This document shows positions 17,124-25,632 of a stretch of 39,960 bases of DNA, piece by piece (position 1 is the stretch's first letter; each line of letters opens with the position of its first letter). The DNA comes from Sphingomicrobium sp. (GTDB lineage: Bacteria; Pseudomonadota; Alphaproteobacteria; Sphingomonadales; Sphingomonadaceae), in assembly GCA_030447545.1 (NCBI GenBank), contig JAUJOV010000019.1, forward strand, positions 1 through 39,960, in the 5' to 3' direction. The position numbers and the translations under genes are program-made. The notes below the pieces were generated by a model. It was not told the DNA's origin. It saw only the letters and a list, made by a program, of their open reading frames with translations, and ran no database searches.

Positions 17124-17147
17124 GAGGGCCCTTTTAGCGGCAATCGC

Positions 17148-18386
17148 TCAGGGAAGCATCAGGCTCGCGAGCGCGGCGCTCATCAAATTGGCCAGGCTGC
17201 CGGCGATCAGCGCGCGGATTCCGAGCCGCGCGATCACCGGCCGCTGGTTGGGCGCAAGGCCGCCGGTCACCGCCATCTGGATCGCGATCGAGCTGAAATT
17301 GGCGAAGCCCGTAAGCGCAAAGGTCACGATCGCCCGGCTGCGCTCGCTCAAGGTCCCGGGGCGCATCTGGCCGAGGTCGATGAAGGCCACGAATTCGTTG
17401 AGCACGACCTTGGTCCCGAACAGGCCGCCGGCGGTGACCGATTCGCCCCACGGGATGCCGATCAGGAACATCACCGGCGCGAACAGATAGCCGACCAGCC
17501 GCTGGAACGTGAGATCGGCCAATCCGACCATGTTGCCGAGCCCGGAGAGCAGCCCGTTGGCGAGCGCGACCAGGGCGACGAACGCGAGCACCATCGCCGC
17601 GACCGCGACTGCAAGACGAACTCCGGTGAGCGCGCCCTGGGCGGCGGCCATGATGATGTTCGCGGGCTGCTCGCCCTCTTCGAACGTCTCGGCGACGTCG
17701 ACCTGGTCCTGTTCGAGCGCGCCGCCGGTCAGCGGAAGCTCGTCTGCGCCAGCCGCGATCCGATCGTCCGGCATGATGATCTTGGCCATCAATATGCCGC
17801 CCGGAGCCGACATGAATGCGGCGGCGAGAAGGTAGGGAAGGTAGCGCTCGCCGAGCAGGCTCGCATAGGCGGCGAGGATGGTGCCGGCCACTCCGGCCAT
17901 GCCGACGGTCATCAGCGTGAACAGGCGCGATGGGGGAAGCGCGGCCAGATAGGGCCTGACGACCAGCGGGGATTCGGACTGGCCGACGAAGATGTTGGCG
18001 GCCGAGCCGAGCGCCTCGACCCGGCTGATGCCGGTCACCCAGCCGATCGCTCCGCCGACCCAGCGCACGACCCGCTGCATGATCCCAAGATAGTAGAGGA
18101 TCGCGACCAGCGCGGCGAAGAAGACGATCACCGGCAGCGCGGCGATCGCGAAGGTGTTGGCGAGCGGGTTGGTCTCGTTCGGCCCGAACAGGAATTCGGT
18201 GCCCTTGGTGGCGTAGCCGAGCAGGTTGGAGACGCCCTGCGCCATGCCGGCGATCGCGGCGCGGCCCCACGGCGTCCAGAGCACGAGAAACGCGATGCCC
18301 GCCTGCAGCGCGAAGGAGGCGGCAACGACGCGGGGGCGCACCGCCTTGTGGTTCGTGGAAAAGGCGAAGGCGATGCCGAGGATCAC
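17148..18386 (-). CDS. nupC: Concentrative nucleoside transporter (NupC/CNT family)
   Basis: An inner-membrane proton- or sodium-coupled nucleoside importer. The sequence has many hydrophobic helices and the CNT signatures GSAANIFVGQSESPLVVRPYL-type segment (about 127-147), AFMSAPGGILMAK, GESVTAGGLFGTKVVLNEF and FALTGFANFSSIAIQMAVTGG. The in-frame start available is GTG at 18386 (412 residues), but this cuts into the first helix. A better start, GTG at 18421 behind GAGGGGGAGGGG, is one base out of frame; a single missing base near 18412-18418 would give a normal N-terminus with SLAGILVILGIAFAFS. It lies 24-33 bases from its neighbours in an operon with LOG and PfkB genes. Confidence 0.92.
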   Translation of the reverse strand: MILGIAFAFSTNHKAVRPRVVAASFALQAGIAFLVLWTPWGRAAIAGMAQGVSNLLGYATKGTEFLFGPNETNPLANTFAIAALPVIVFFAALVAILYYLGIMQRVVRWVGGAIGWVTGISRVEALGSAANIFVGQSESPLVVRPYLAALPPSRLFTLMTVGMAGVAGTILAAYASLLGERYLPYLLAAAFMSAPGGILMAKIIMPDDRIAAGADELPLTGGALEQDQVDVAETFEEGEQPANIIMAAAQGALTGVRLAVAVAAMVLAFVALVALANGLLSGLGNMVGLADLTFQRLVGYLFAPVMFLIGIPWGESVTAGGLFGTKVVLNEFVAFIDLGQMRPGTLSERSRAIVTFALTGFANFSSIAIQMAVTGGLAPNQRPVIARLGIRALIAGSLANLMSAALASLMLP

Positions 18387-18454
18387 GAGGATCCCGGCAA
18401 GACTGAGCAGATATTGATCACGGTCGAGCCCCTCCCCCTCGAGAACCCGTCGGC

Positions 18455-19033
18455 CTACCAGACCATGCCCTGCGTAGCGGCTGCTGCGGCTTCGTCCAGC
18501 AATTCCAGCGCCTCGCCCGGGTTGGCCGCGACGAGCAGCTGGCTGCGGCGGCGTTGCGACAGGAAGCCGCTGTCAGTCGCATGGTCGATGAAGCTGATCA
18601 GCCCGTTCCAGAAGCCCGCGACGTTGAGCAGGCAGAACGGCTTGCAGTGATAGCCGAGCGCGTTCCAGCTCCACGCTTCGAACAGCTCGTCGAGCGTGCC
18701 GATCCCGCCGGGAAGCGCGAGGAAGGCGTCGGCCAGGTCGGTCATCCGCGCCTTGCGCTCGTGCATGGTGGTGACCGTGTGGAGCTCGGTCAGGCCGGCG
18801 TGCGCGACCTCGACGTCGACCAGTGATTGCGGGATCACGCCGTAGACTCGGCCGCCTTCGGCCAGGACGCTGTCGGCGATCAGGCCCATGAGTCCGAGGC
18901 GGCCGCCGCCGTAGACCAGGTCGACCTTGCGGCTGACCATCTCGGCGGCGGTCGCGCGCGCCGCGTCGGCGAACACCATGTCGCTGCCCGGGGCGGACCC
19001 GCAATAGACGGCGAGGCGGTCGAGGTGCTTCAC
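18455..19033 (-). CDS. LOG-family nucleotide 5'-monophosphate phosphoribohydrolase (TIGR00730 type)
   Basis: A 192-residue Rossmann-fold protein of the LOG (lonely guy) family. Characterised members cut nucleoside 5'-monophosphates, including cytokinin riboside monophosphates, to free base and ribose 5-phosphate. Visible motifs are VYCGSAPG near the start, YGGGRLGLMG (about 42-51), the catalytic MHERKARM segment and the signature LPGGIGTLDELFE near 109-121. The GTG at 19033 overlaps the TGA of the upstream PfkB gene (GTGA), so the two are translationally coupled. The longer open frame to 19534 is antisense-like noise inside the kinase gene. Older annotations call such proteins lysine decarboxylases, which is not supported. 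Confidence 0.92.
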   Translation of the reverse strand: MKHLDRLAVYCGSAPGSDMVFADAARATAAEMVSRKVDLVYGGGRLGLMGLIADSVLAEGGRVYGVIPQSLVDVEVAHAGLTELHTVTTMHERKARMTDLADAFLALPGGIGTLDELFEAWSWNALGYHCKPFCLLNVAGFWNGLISFIDHATDSGFLSQRRRSQLLVAANPGEALELLDEAAAAATQGMVW

Positions 19034-20028
19034 AGCCGGACGAGCTTCCTCAGGTCCGCTTCGGGCCGCGCGCCGAAGTGCGAGATCACTTCGGCCGCGG
19101 CGGTCGCGCCCGCCTCCAGGCAGCCGCGCAGCGGACGCCCCCGGCACCGCGCCGCGAGGAAACCCGCCGCGAACAAGTCGCCGGCGCCAGTCGTGTCGAC
19201 GACTTTCGCCACTGGCGCGGCGCGGATCTCCACCCGCTCGCTTCGGGTCACCGCGACCGCGCCGGCGGCGCCGCGAGTGACGACCAGCACCGGCACCTTG
19301 GCGGCGAGCGAGTCGAGGCATTCGCCGAGCGAACCGCAGCCGGTCAAATGACGGACCTCGTCCTCGTTGCCGAACAGAATGTCGACGAGCGCTGAATCGA
19401 TAAGGCCCATCACGCCTTCGCGGCGCCCGGGGATGCACAGGCTCTCCGACAAGGTGAAGGCGACGCTTCGGCCGGCGGAGTGGGCGATTCCCGCTGCCTT
19501 GAGCATCGCCTTGCGCGGCTGCTCGGGGCCCCACAGATAGCCTTCGAGGAAGGTGATCGAGGCCGCGCGGATCATCGCTTCGTCCAGCACCCGTTCGGTA
19601 AGCTGGTGGCTCGCCCCGGGGCTGGTGTTCATCGTCCGCTGCGCGTCGGGCGTGACGAGGATCAGGCAGCGGCCCGTCGGAAGGCCCGACCCATCGCCCC
19701 TTGGCAGCGGGGGAGTGTCGAACCGCACGCCGAGCGCGCGCATGTCGTGGGCGAAGATGTCGCCGAGCTGGTCGTCGGCGACCTGGCCGACGAAACCGGC
19801 ATTCAGGCCCAGCGCAGCCACGCCCGCCATGCTGTTGGCAGCCGAGCCGCCGCTGACCTCGCGCGCCGGGCCCATTGCCGCGTACAGCCGGTCAGCCGCT
19901 TGCGGGTCGAGCAGCTGCATCGAGCCCTTGGTCAGCTTGTGCTCTGCAAGAAAGGAATCGTCGCACGTGGCGATCACGTCGACGATCGCGTCGCCGATCG
20001 CGACGATGTCCAGCGGCGGGGTTTCCAC
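19030..20028 (-). CDS. PfkB-family sugar/nucleoside kinase, adenosine-kinase-like
   Basis: A 332-residue ribokinase-fold kinase. The N-terminus DIVAIGDAIVDVIA, the EVSGGSAANSMAGVAALG substrate region (about 56-73), QRTMNTSPGASHQL and the PfkB signature DTTGAGDLFAAGFL (catalytic Asp in GAGD, about 286) are clear. The early segment HKLTKGSMQLLD and the FLEGYLW and FTLSESLC pieces resemble the alphaproteobacterial adenosine kinases more than fructokinases; this is recall of the family, not a search. It starts at GTG 20028, opens the operon with LOG and NupC, and is divergent from the queuosine-precursor transporter 84 bases away. Adenosine phosphorylation to AMP would fit both neighbours. Confidence 0.88.
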   Translation of the reverse strand: METPPLDIVAIGDAIVDVIATCDDSFLAEHKLTKGSMQLLDPQAADRLYAAMGPAREVSGGSAANSMAGVAALGLNAGFVGQVADDQLGDIFAHDMRALGVRFDTPPLPRGDGSGLPTGRCLILVTPDAQRTMNTSPGASHQLTERVLDEAMIRAASITFLEGYLWGPEQPRKAMLKAAGIAHSAGRSVAFTLSESLCIPGRREGVMGLIDSALVDILFGNEDEVRHLTGCGSLGECLDSLAAKVPVLVVTRGAAGAVAVTRSERVEIRAAPVAKVVDTTGAGDLFAAGFLAARCRGRPLRGCLEAGATAAAEVISHFGARPEADLRKLVRL

Positions 20029-20112
20029 GGGGCGGTGCGGTAGCCGTGCCCCCGCCGGAGGGTCAACGGGCGAGCCTTGAAGTTCGGCGCGGAACCGTTA
20101 CGCCAGCGGCCC

Positions 20113-20796
20113 ATGACGAGCGAAGTGCAGGCGGCGGCTGACGCGCCGAGAGAAGGTGCGGGCGCCGGCCGCGCGATCCCGCTGTCGCTGTTCGCCTTCG
20201 CGATCTTCTACGGGGGAATGGTGACCATCGCCGGAGTGTTGGGCGCCAAGCAGGTCGCGCTTGGCCCCTTGGCTGTCGAAGCCGGCATCTTCGCTTTCCT
20301 GATGCTCGTGATCACGTCGAGCGCGATCGCCGAGCTTCACGGGCGGCCGACTGCCGATCGGCTGGTGCGGCTCGGCTTCGTGCCGCTGATTGCAGCCATC
20401 CTGTTGACGTTCATCGTCATCCGCCTGCCGACCGATGAAGGCATGTACGAACCCGCCAAGGAGGCTTTTCCGATCATTCTTGGCCAGAGCTGGCGGCTGA
20501 TGGCGGCGGGCATCGTCGCCTACGGCGTTTCGGTGACCCTCAACGTCTACATCTTTTCGAGGCTGTCGCGCGGCAAGGGACGCCTGATCGCAGTGCGGGC
20601 GGCGATTGCCAGCGTCCTGTCGCAGATCGTCGACACGCTGATCTTCATCACCATCGCCTTCTACGGGGTGCGCCCGATCGGCGATCTCATCCTCGGGCAG
20701 GGAATCGCGAAGGTCGTGCTGTCCATCATCATGGTGCCCCCGCTGATCTATCTCTTCGTCACGCTCGGGCGGAAGCTGGACCGGCAGCCTGCCTGA
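20113..20796 (+). CDS. Queuosine precursor transporter (YhhQ/VUT family)
   Basis: A 227-residue membrane protein with about six hydrophobic helices, of the YhhQ/VUT family (Pfam Vut_1) that imports 7-deazaguanine queuosine precursors for tRNA modification. Family features seen include GGMVTIAGVLGAKQV at the first helix, SSAIAELHGRPTADRLV, the SVTLNVYIFSRLSRGKGRL loop and SVLSQIVDTLIFITIAFYG. ATG at 20113 is preferred over a TTG at 20077 that would add twelve polar residues. It is divergent from the adenosine-kinase-like gene, giving a base-salvage neighbour to the nucleoside operon. No preQ1 riboswitch was recognised upstream. Confidence 0.9.
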   Translation: MTSEVQAAADAPREGAGAGRAIPLSLFAFAIFYGGMVTIAGVLGAKQVALGPLAVEAGIFAFLMLVITSSAIAELHGRPTADRLVRLGFVPLIAAILLTFIVIRLPTDEGMYEPAKEAFPIILGQSWRLMAAGIVAYGVSVTLNVYIFSRLSRGKGRLIAVRAAIASVLSQIVDTLIFITIAFYGVRPIGDLILGQGIAKVVLSIIMVPPLIYLFVTLGRKLDRQPA

Positions 20797-20954
20797 CGGG
20801 GCGGAAACGACCGTGGCCCAACTGCAACAGAGTCAAAATTGATTCCGCGCCTCGTGGCCGCTGTCACCCGACTGTCCTAAGGCATCACTAGCGGCGGGGG
20901 TCGCACTTGGAGGCAAGCTCCGAGTCCACATAGGTTTTTTGTCGGGGATCAACC

Positions 20955-23900
20955 GTGAAGAAATCCATCCTGTTGCGCACCTGCGCAGCTCTTGCAGTGC
21001 CGATGTTTGCAACGGTGGCCGTTCAGTCGCCGGCTTATGCGCAGGAGATCACCGCGTCGGTCGACGGGCAGGTGAACGGGCCGGGCGGCGCGCCGATCGG
21101 CAACGCAACGGTGACCGTCACCGATACCCGCACGAATTCGACCCAGACTTACACGACCGAAGCGGACGGCCGCTTTTCGGCGCGCAACCTGACGCCGGGC
21201 GGCCCCTACACGATCACAGCGACTGCGCCAGGTTTTCAGGGCCAGACCGTTCAGAACGTGATCACTTCAGTCGGCGGCAGCACCAGGCTGACCTTCGATC
21301 TTTCGGCCGAAGCGGCGGGCGTCGAAGGCGATACGATCGTCGTCACGGCGCAGCGCGCCAACGTCGAGCTGCGTGCCGTCGGACCGGGCACCGCCTTCGG
21401 CTCCGAGACGCTGGAGGCATTTCCGAGCATCACTCGCGACATTCGCGACATCATCCGGATCGACCCGCGCGTCAGCCTCGATCGCGACAATGAGGTGGAC
21501 CGGATTTCCTGCCTCGGCGCCAACGACCGGGCCAATACATTTACCGTCGACGGGATCGTGCAGGCGGACGTATTCGGCCTCAACGGCACGCCGTTCGCGG
21601 CCCGCAATGCGCTTCCGCTGCCGTTTGATGCAGTTCGCGAGACGTCGGTCGAATTTGCGCCGTTCGACGTCGAATATTCCGACTTCACCGGCTGCGCGAT
21701 CAACGTTGTGACGAGGTCGGGCCAGAACCGCTTCCAGGCCTCCGGATTCTACAGCTACCGCGACGAGAACCTGCGCGGCGATTCGATCGACGGCGAGGAT
21801 TTTACCGCCGCGCCGTTCGCGGAGAAGCGCTGGGGCGCAACCTTGTCGGGCCCGATCTGGCGCGACCGCCTGTTCTTCTTTGGCGGGTATGAGCAAACCG
21901 ATCTTGGCGACAGCAACGACTTCGGCCCTGCGGGCGGAGGTTTCCCGAACGAGGCGGACTTCGTCACCCAGGCGCAGTTCGAAGAATTCTCCGACATCCT
22001 GTCGAGCGTCTACGGCCAGCAGACCGGCGGCTATCCGCGGTCGCTGGATGAGGCGAGCACCCGCTACTTTGGCCGGCTCGACTTCAACCTCACCGATGCC
22101 CACCGAATGGAGGCAACCTACCAGCGCCTCGAAGAGGCCAATCAGGAAGTCGACGTCGGCAGCCAGCAGCTCACGGGGCTGAACAGCTTCGAGGAAGAAG
22201 GCACCATTTCCGATTATTATTCGGCGCGCTTCTTTTCCCAATGGGCCGACAATCTTTCGACCGAAGTCCGTCTCTCGCGCTCCGAAGTGGGCGACCAGCA
22301 GGGGCCGGTCGGCGGCGGGGAAGCCCAGGGTGGAAGCCCCATACCGCGCATTGCAGTAGGCGTGATTGGACCGGCCCGTCCGGGGCTGCTGACCTCCGGT
22401 CCCGGCATCTTCCGTTCGGCCAACCAGCTCGACACGAAGGTAGATCAGGCGAAGTTCAAGCTCAACTACACCGCCGGCGACCATGATTTGTCGTTCGGAG
22501 CCGAGCTCAACAGGCTCCAAGTGTTCAACCTGTTCGCGATCAATGCGACGGGGACGCTCTTCTTCAACAACCTCGACGATCTGCGCAACGGCATTCTAGC
22601 CGGCGGCTTTTTCTCGAGCCCGTTCGCCCGCGCGAGCTCGGTTGTGGGAGGAAGCGCGGGCGGAGGGGTGATTTCCGTGACGCCGTCGAGCGACATCAAC
22701 GAGGCGAGCGCCACGTTCGACCGCACGATCTACTCGCTCTACGCACAGGACGAATGGCGGGTGACGGAGGATCTTGACGTCCTCGCCGGCCTTCGCATGC
22801 AGTGGTTCGACGGAGACGCGCCGCGCGAGAACCCGACGTTCATCGAGCGCTACGGCTTTTCCAACCGCGTCTCGTTCAGCGATCTCAACACGCTTGTGCT
22901 GCCGCGTCTGGCGGTTACCTATAACGTGCCGGACGAGACCTTCTTCCGCTCGACCCAGGTGAGGGGCGGCCTCGGCATCTTTTCGGGCGGCGATCCGGTC
23001 GTCTATTTCTCGAACGCCTTTTCGAACAACGGCTTCTCGACGGCGGAGGGCACGACCTTCTCCAGCAACTGCGCCGGCCTGCCGCGCACGGCCGATGGCC
23101 GGGTGATCGTCGTGCAGAACGGTCAGTTCACGGGCTTCCCGCAATGCGCGGTCGATGCCGGTGCCAGCCGCGCCGGGGCGGGCCTTGCCGACGTCCAGTC
23201 GACCGACCCCAATTTCAAGGTGCCCACCGTCACCCGCTTCAACCTTGGGGCCGTGACCACCTTCGGAACCGGGAACGGCGGCTTCTTCGACAATTGGCGG
23301 CTGAACCTCGATTACATCTACAGCCGCTTCCGCAATCCGATCAACTTCGTCGACCTTGCCCAGACGATCAATCCGGCGCTCGGAAACAACGGTTTCACCG
23401 CCGACGGTCGGCCGATCTACCGGGCGATCGACCCGACTGCAGCAGGGTGCGATGCGGTCCTCCAGGGCACCGGCGGCACTCCGCCCGTCTACACCAACGT
23501 AACCGGCGCCTGCTTTGCGACTGGCCGCGACGACGAGATCCAGCTGACCAACGGACCGTCCTACAGCAGCCACGTGGCTTCGTTCATCCTGTCGAAAAGC
23601 TTCCGCGGTTTCACGAGCGGCGGCAACATCCGGTTCAACCTCGGCTACGCTTGGACCGACGCCAACAACAATCGCTTTAACTCGAGCGCGACCGCGACCT
23701 CGAGCTATGACAACGTTGCGGCCTTCGATCGCCAGGATCCGGAAATCGCCACGTCCGAGTTCGAGACCCGGCACAACATCAGTCTGGCAGTGAACTTTCG
23801 CGAGGAATTCTTTGGCGACTACGACACGTCGTTCGGCTTCGTCTATGTCGGGCGGTCAGGGCGTCCGTACAGCCTGACCTTCGGCGGCGGCGGAGTGTTC

Positions 23901-24401
23901 AACGACAGCGCGTCGGGCTCCGACAATGCCCTTCTCTACATTCCGAGCGGGCCGAACGACCCGAACATTTCGCCGGCATCCGACCCCGCGGCGGTCGCGG
24001 CGCTGATCGATTATGCGAACGGGCTCGATTGCGCACGCAAAGCGCGTGGCCGCACGATCAAGCGCAACACGTGCCGCAACGACTGGTTCAACGACCTCGA
24101 CCTGCGGTTCAGCCAGCAGCTGCCTGGTCCCGGCCGCCTGATGGGGCTGGATGACCGTTTCGAGCTGTTCGCCGACTTCGACAATTTCCTCAACCTGCTC
24201 GATTCGAGCTGGAACGTGTTCCGCAGGCGCAACAATACGGTGCCGGTGGTCGACACGAATTTGGATGAGCGGGGCCGCTTCGTGCCCTTCGATAATCGGG
24301 GCCGCTACCTGATCACCAATTTCAATCCTGAGGACCAGGAATTCATCAGCACCTCGTCCTCGGTCTGGCGGATCCAGGTCGGCGCGCGCGACGAATTCTA
24401 G
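20955..24401 (+). CDS. TonB-dependent receptor, Oar-like with carboxypeptidase-regulatory N-domain
   Basis: A 1148-residue outer-membrane receptor. The signal peptide ends at about Ala29 (PAYA then QEIT). Residues about 33-116 form a carboxypeptidase-regulatory-like beta domain (GQVNGPGGAPIGNATVTV, GRFSARNLTPGGPYTI). A TonB-box-like DTIVVTAQR follows at 126-134, then the plug (FTVDGIVQADVFGLNGTPF) and a long beta barrel ending in aromatic Phe (RIQVGARDEF). Start is GTG at 20955 behind GGGGA. The 158 bases upstream hold no gene and no clear promoter by eye. The ligand is unknown; the neighbouring sugar ABC transporter and GH43 genes suggest oligosaccharides, but Oar proteins also take up peptides. 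A strong terminator follows. Confidence 0.93.
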   Translation: MKKSILLRTCAALAVPMFATVAVQSPAYAQEITASVDGQVNGPGGAPIGNATVTVTDTRTNSTQTYTTEADGRFSARNLTPGGPYTITATAPGFQGQTVQNVITSVGGSTRLTFDLSAEAAGVEGDTIVVTAQRANVELRAVGPGTAFGSETLEAFPSITRDIRDIIRIDPRVSLDRDNEVDRISCLGANDRANTFTVDGIVQADVFGLNGTPFAARNALPLPFDAVRETSVEFAPFDVEYSDFTGCAINVVTRSGQNRFQASGFYSYRDENLRGDSIDGEDFTAAPFAEKRWGATLSGPIWRDRLFFFGGYEQTDLGDSNDFGPAGGGFPNEADFVTQAQFEEFSDILSSVYGQQTGGYPRSLDEASTRYFGRLDFNLTDAHRMEATYQRLEEANQEVDVGSQQLTGLNSFEEEGTISDYYSARFFSQWADNLSTEVRLSRSEVGDQQGPVGGGEAQGGSPIPRIAVGVIGPARPGLLTSGPGIFRSANQLDTKVDQAKFKLNYTAGDHDLSFGAELNRLQVFNLFAINATGTLFFNNLDDLRNGILAGGFFSSPFARASSVVGGSAGGGVISVTPSSDINEASATFDRTIYSLYAQDEWRVTEDLDVLAGLRMQWFDGDAPRENPTFIERYGFSNRVSFSDLNTLVLPRLAVTYNVPDETFFRSTQVRGGLGIFSGGDPVVYFSNAFSNNGFSTAEGTTFSSNCAGLPRTADGRVIVVQNGQFTGFPQCAVDAGASRAGAGLADVQSTDPNFKVPTVTRFNLGAVTTFGTGNGGFFDNWRLNLDYIYSRFRNPINFVDLAQTINPALGNNGFTADGRPIYRAIDPTAAGCDAVLQGTGGTPPVYTNVTGACFATGRDDEIQLTNGPSYSSHVASFILSKSFRGFTSGGNIRFNLGYAWTDANNNRFNSSATATSSYDNVAAFDRQDPEIATSEFETRHNISLAVNFREEFFGDYDTSFGFVYVGRSGRPYSLTFGGGGVFNDSASGSDNALLYIPSGPNDPNISPASDPAAVAALIDYANGLDCARKARGRTIKRNTCRNDWFNDLDLRFSQQLPGPGRLMGLDDRFELFADFDNFLNLLDSSWNVFRRRNNTVPVVDTNLDERGRFVPFDNRGRYLITNFNPEDQEFISTSSSVWRIQVGARDEF

Positions 24402-24421
24402 GCAAGCGCCTCGAAGGTTCA

Positions 24422-24463
24422 AAAGCGGCGTCCCGCCTGATGGTGGGGCGCCGCTTTCTTTTT
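24422..24463 (+). terminator. Rho-independent terminator after the Oar-like receptor
   Basis: AAAGCGGCG at 24422-24430 pairs with CGCCGCTTT at 24449-24457, with an inner CCC/GGG extension and a TGA-containing loop, followed by CTTTTT. It separates the receptor from the ABC transporter operon starting at 24541. Confidence 0.88.
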
Positions 24464-24540
24464 GCCGCCGCGCCAGCCACCGCGCCTGTTGCGGGGCAAG
24501 TAGGTTTCTGTAAGGTGCTCGCCCGAACGGGAGAGTGAGC

Positions 24541-25632
24541 GTGCCCAGCCTTGAGCTGAACGGCGTCCGCAAGTCATTCGGCGCGACGCCGGTCCTCGAT
24601 GACGTGTCCCTCGCGCTCGAGGCTCGCGAGTTCATTGCGTTCCTCGGCCCGTCGGGCTCGGGCAAGTCGACATTGCTGAGGATCATCGCCGGCCTCGAGA
24701 CCGCCGACGCCGGCGAGGTGTGGCTCGAGGGCAAGCGGATCGATACCCTTCCGCCGGGCCAGCGCGGAGTCGCGATGGTGTTCCAGCACTACGCGCTCTA
24801 CCCGCACATGACGGTGCGCGAGAACATGGCGTTCGGGCTCAGGAACGCTCGAGTGCCCAGGGATGAGATCAACTCGCTGGTCGAGGACGCGGCGCGGGTG
24901 CTCGAGATGGGCGAGCTGCTCGAGCGCAAGCCCGACCAGCTGTCCGGCGGGCAGCGCCAGCGCGTCGCGATCGGCCGGGCGATCGTCAAGCGGCCCAAGA
25001 TGTTCCTGCTCGACGAGCCCTTGTCGAACCTCGATGCCGCGTTGCGGCTGAGGACCCGAGTCGAGCTCGCGCAGCTTCGCCAGCGCGTGGACGCGGCGAT
25101 GATCATGGTCACGCACGACCAGGCCGAGGCAATGACTCTCGCCGACCGGATCGTCGTGTTCAACGACCGCAGGATCCAGCAGGTCGCTTCGCCGATGGAA
25201 ATCTACAGCCGCCCGGCGAACACGTTCGTCGCGCGCTTCGTCGGTTCGCCGGCGATGACGCTCGCCCCTGTGACCCAGGTGGACGGCGGCGACGGTTTCG
25301 CGACCGTGCGGCTTGGAGACGGGACGATACTGCGGACGCAGGTGCCGCGCGCGGGCCTTGCTGACGGCGATCTTCAGGTCGGGCTCCGGCCCGAGCATGT
25401 CCGCGTCGCGCATGGCGGCGAGCCGGCGACCACCGCGACGGTCGAGCTGGTCGAGCGGCTCGGCGAGCGTTCGATCATCTATGCGCGGCTGAAGGACGGC
25501 TTGCCCGTCACGGGCGAGGACAGCGGGATCAGCAGCCTCAAGGTCGGCGACGAGGTCGGCCTGATGATCGACGGTGCGGCCGCGCATCTGTTCGGACCCG
25601 ACGGCACCGGCTTCCACAGGCAGGCGGCATGA
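24541..25632 (+). CDS. Sugar ABC transporter ATP-binding protein (MalK/UgpC type)
   Basis: A 363-residue ATPase driving sugar import. It shows Walker A GPSGSGKST (about 36-44), the Q-loop MVFQHYALYPHM, the ABC signature LSGGQRQRVAIGRA, Walker B MFLLDEPLSNLDA and the switch histidine in MVTHDQAEAM, followed by a C-terminal TOBE regulatory domain (about 240-360, GLRPEHVRV). Two GTG starts are possible; 24541 lies seven bases after GGGAG, better spaced than 24535. The stop overlaps the permease start as ATGA. The operon continues with two permeases and a binding lipoprotein. Members of this family often energise several carbohydrate uptake systems. Confidence 0.94.
   Translation: MPSLELNGVRKSFGATPVLDDVSLALEAREFIAFLGPSGSGKSTLLRIIAGLETADAGEVWLEGKRIDTLPPGQRGVAMVFQHYALYPHMTVRENMAFGLRNARVPRDEINSLVEDAARVLEMGELLERKPDQLSGGQRQRVAIGRAIVKRPKMFLLDEPLSNLDAALRLRTRVELAQLRQRVDAAMIMVTHDQAEAMTLADRIVVFNDRRIQQVASPMEIYSRPANTFVARFVGSPAMTLAPVTQVDGGDGFATVRLGDGTILRTQVPRAGLADGDLQVGLRPEHVRVAHGGEPATTATVELVERLGERSIIYARLKDGLPVTGEDSGISSLKVGDEVGLMIDGAAAHLFGPDGTGFHRQAA

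Noticed and set aside
16302-18650. 782-codon plus-strand open frame opposite the oxygenase and nupC
   Set aside because: No recognisable motif and full overlap with two well-supported genes on the other strand.
18455-19534. 359-residue version of the LOG protein
   Set aside because: The first 167 residues are arginine-rich noise from inside the kinase gene; the LOG domain begins at the GTG at 19033.
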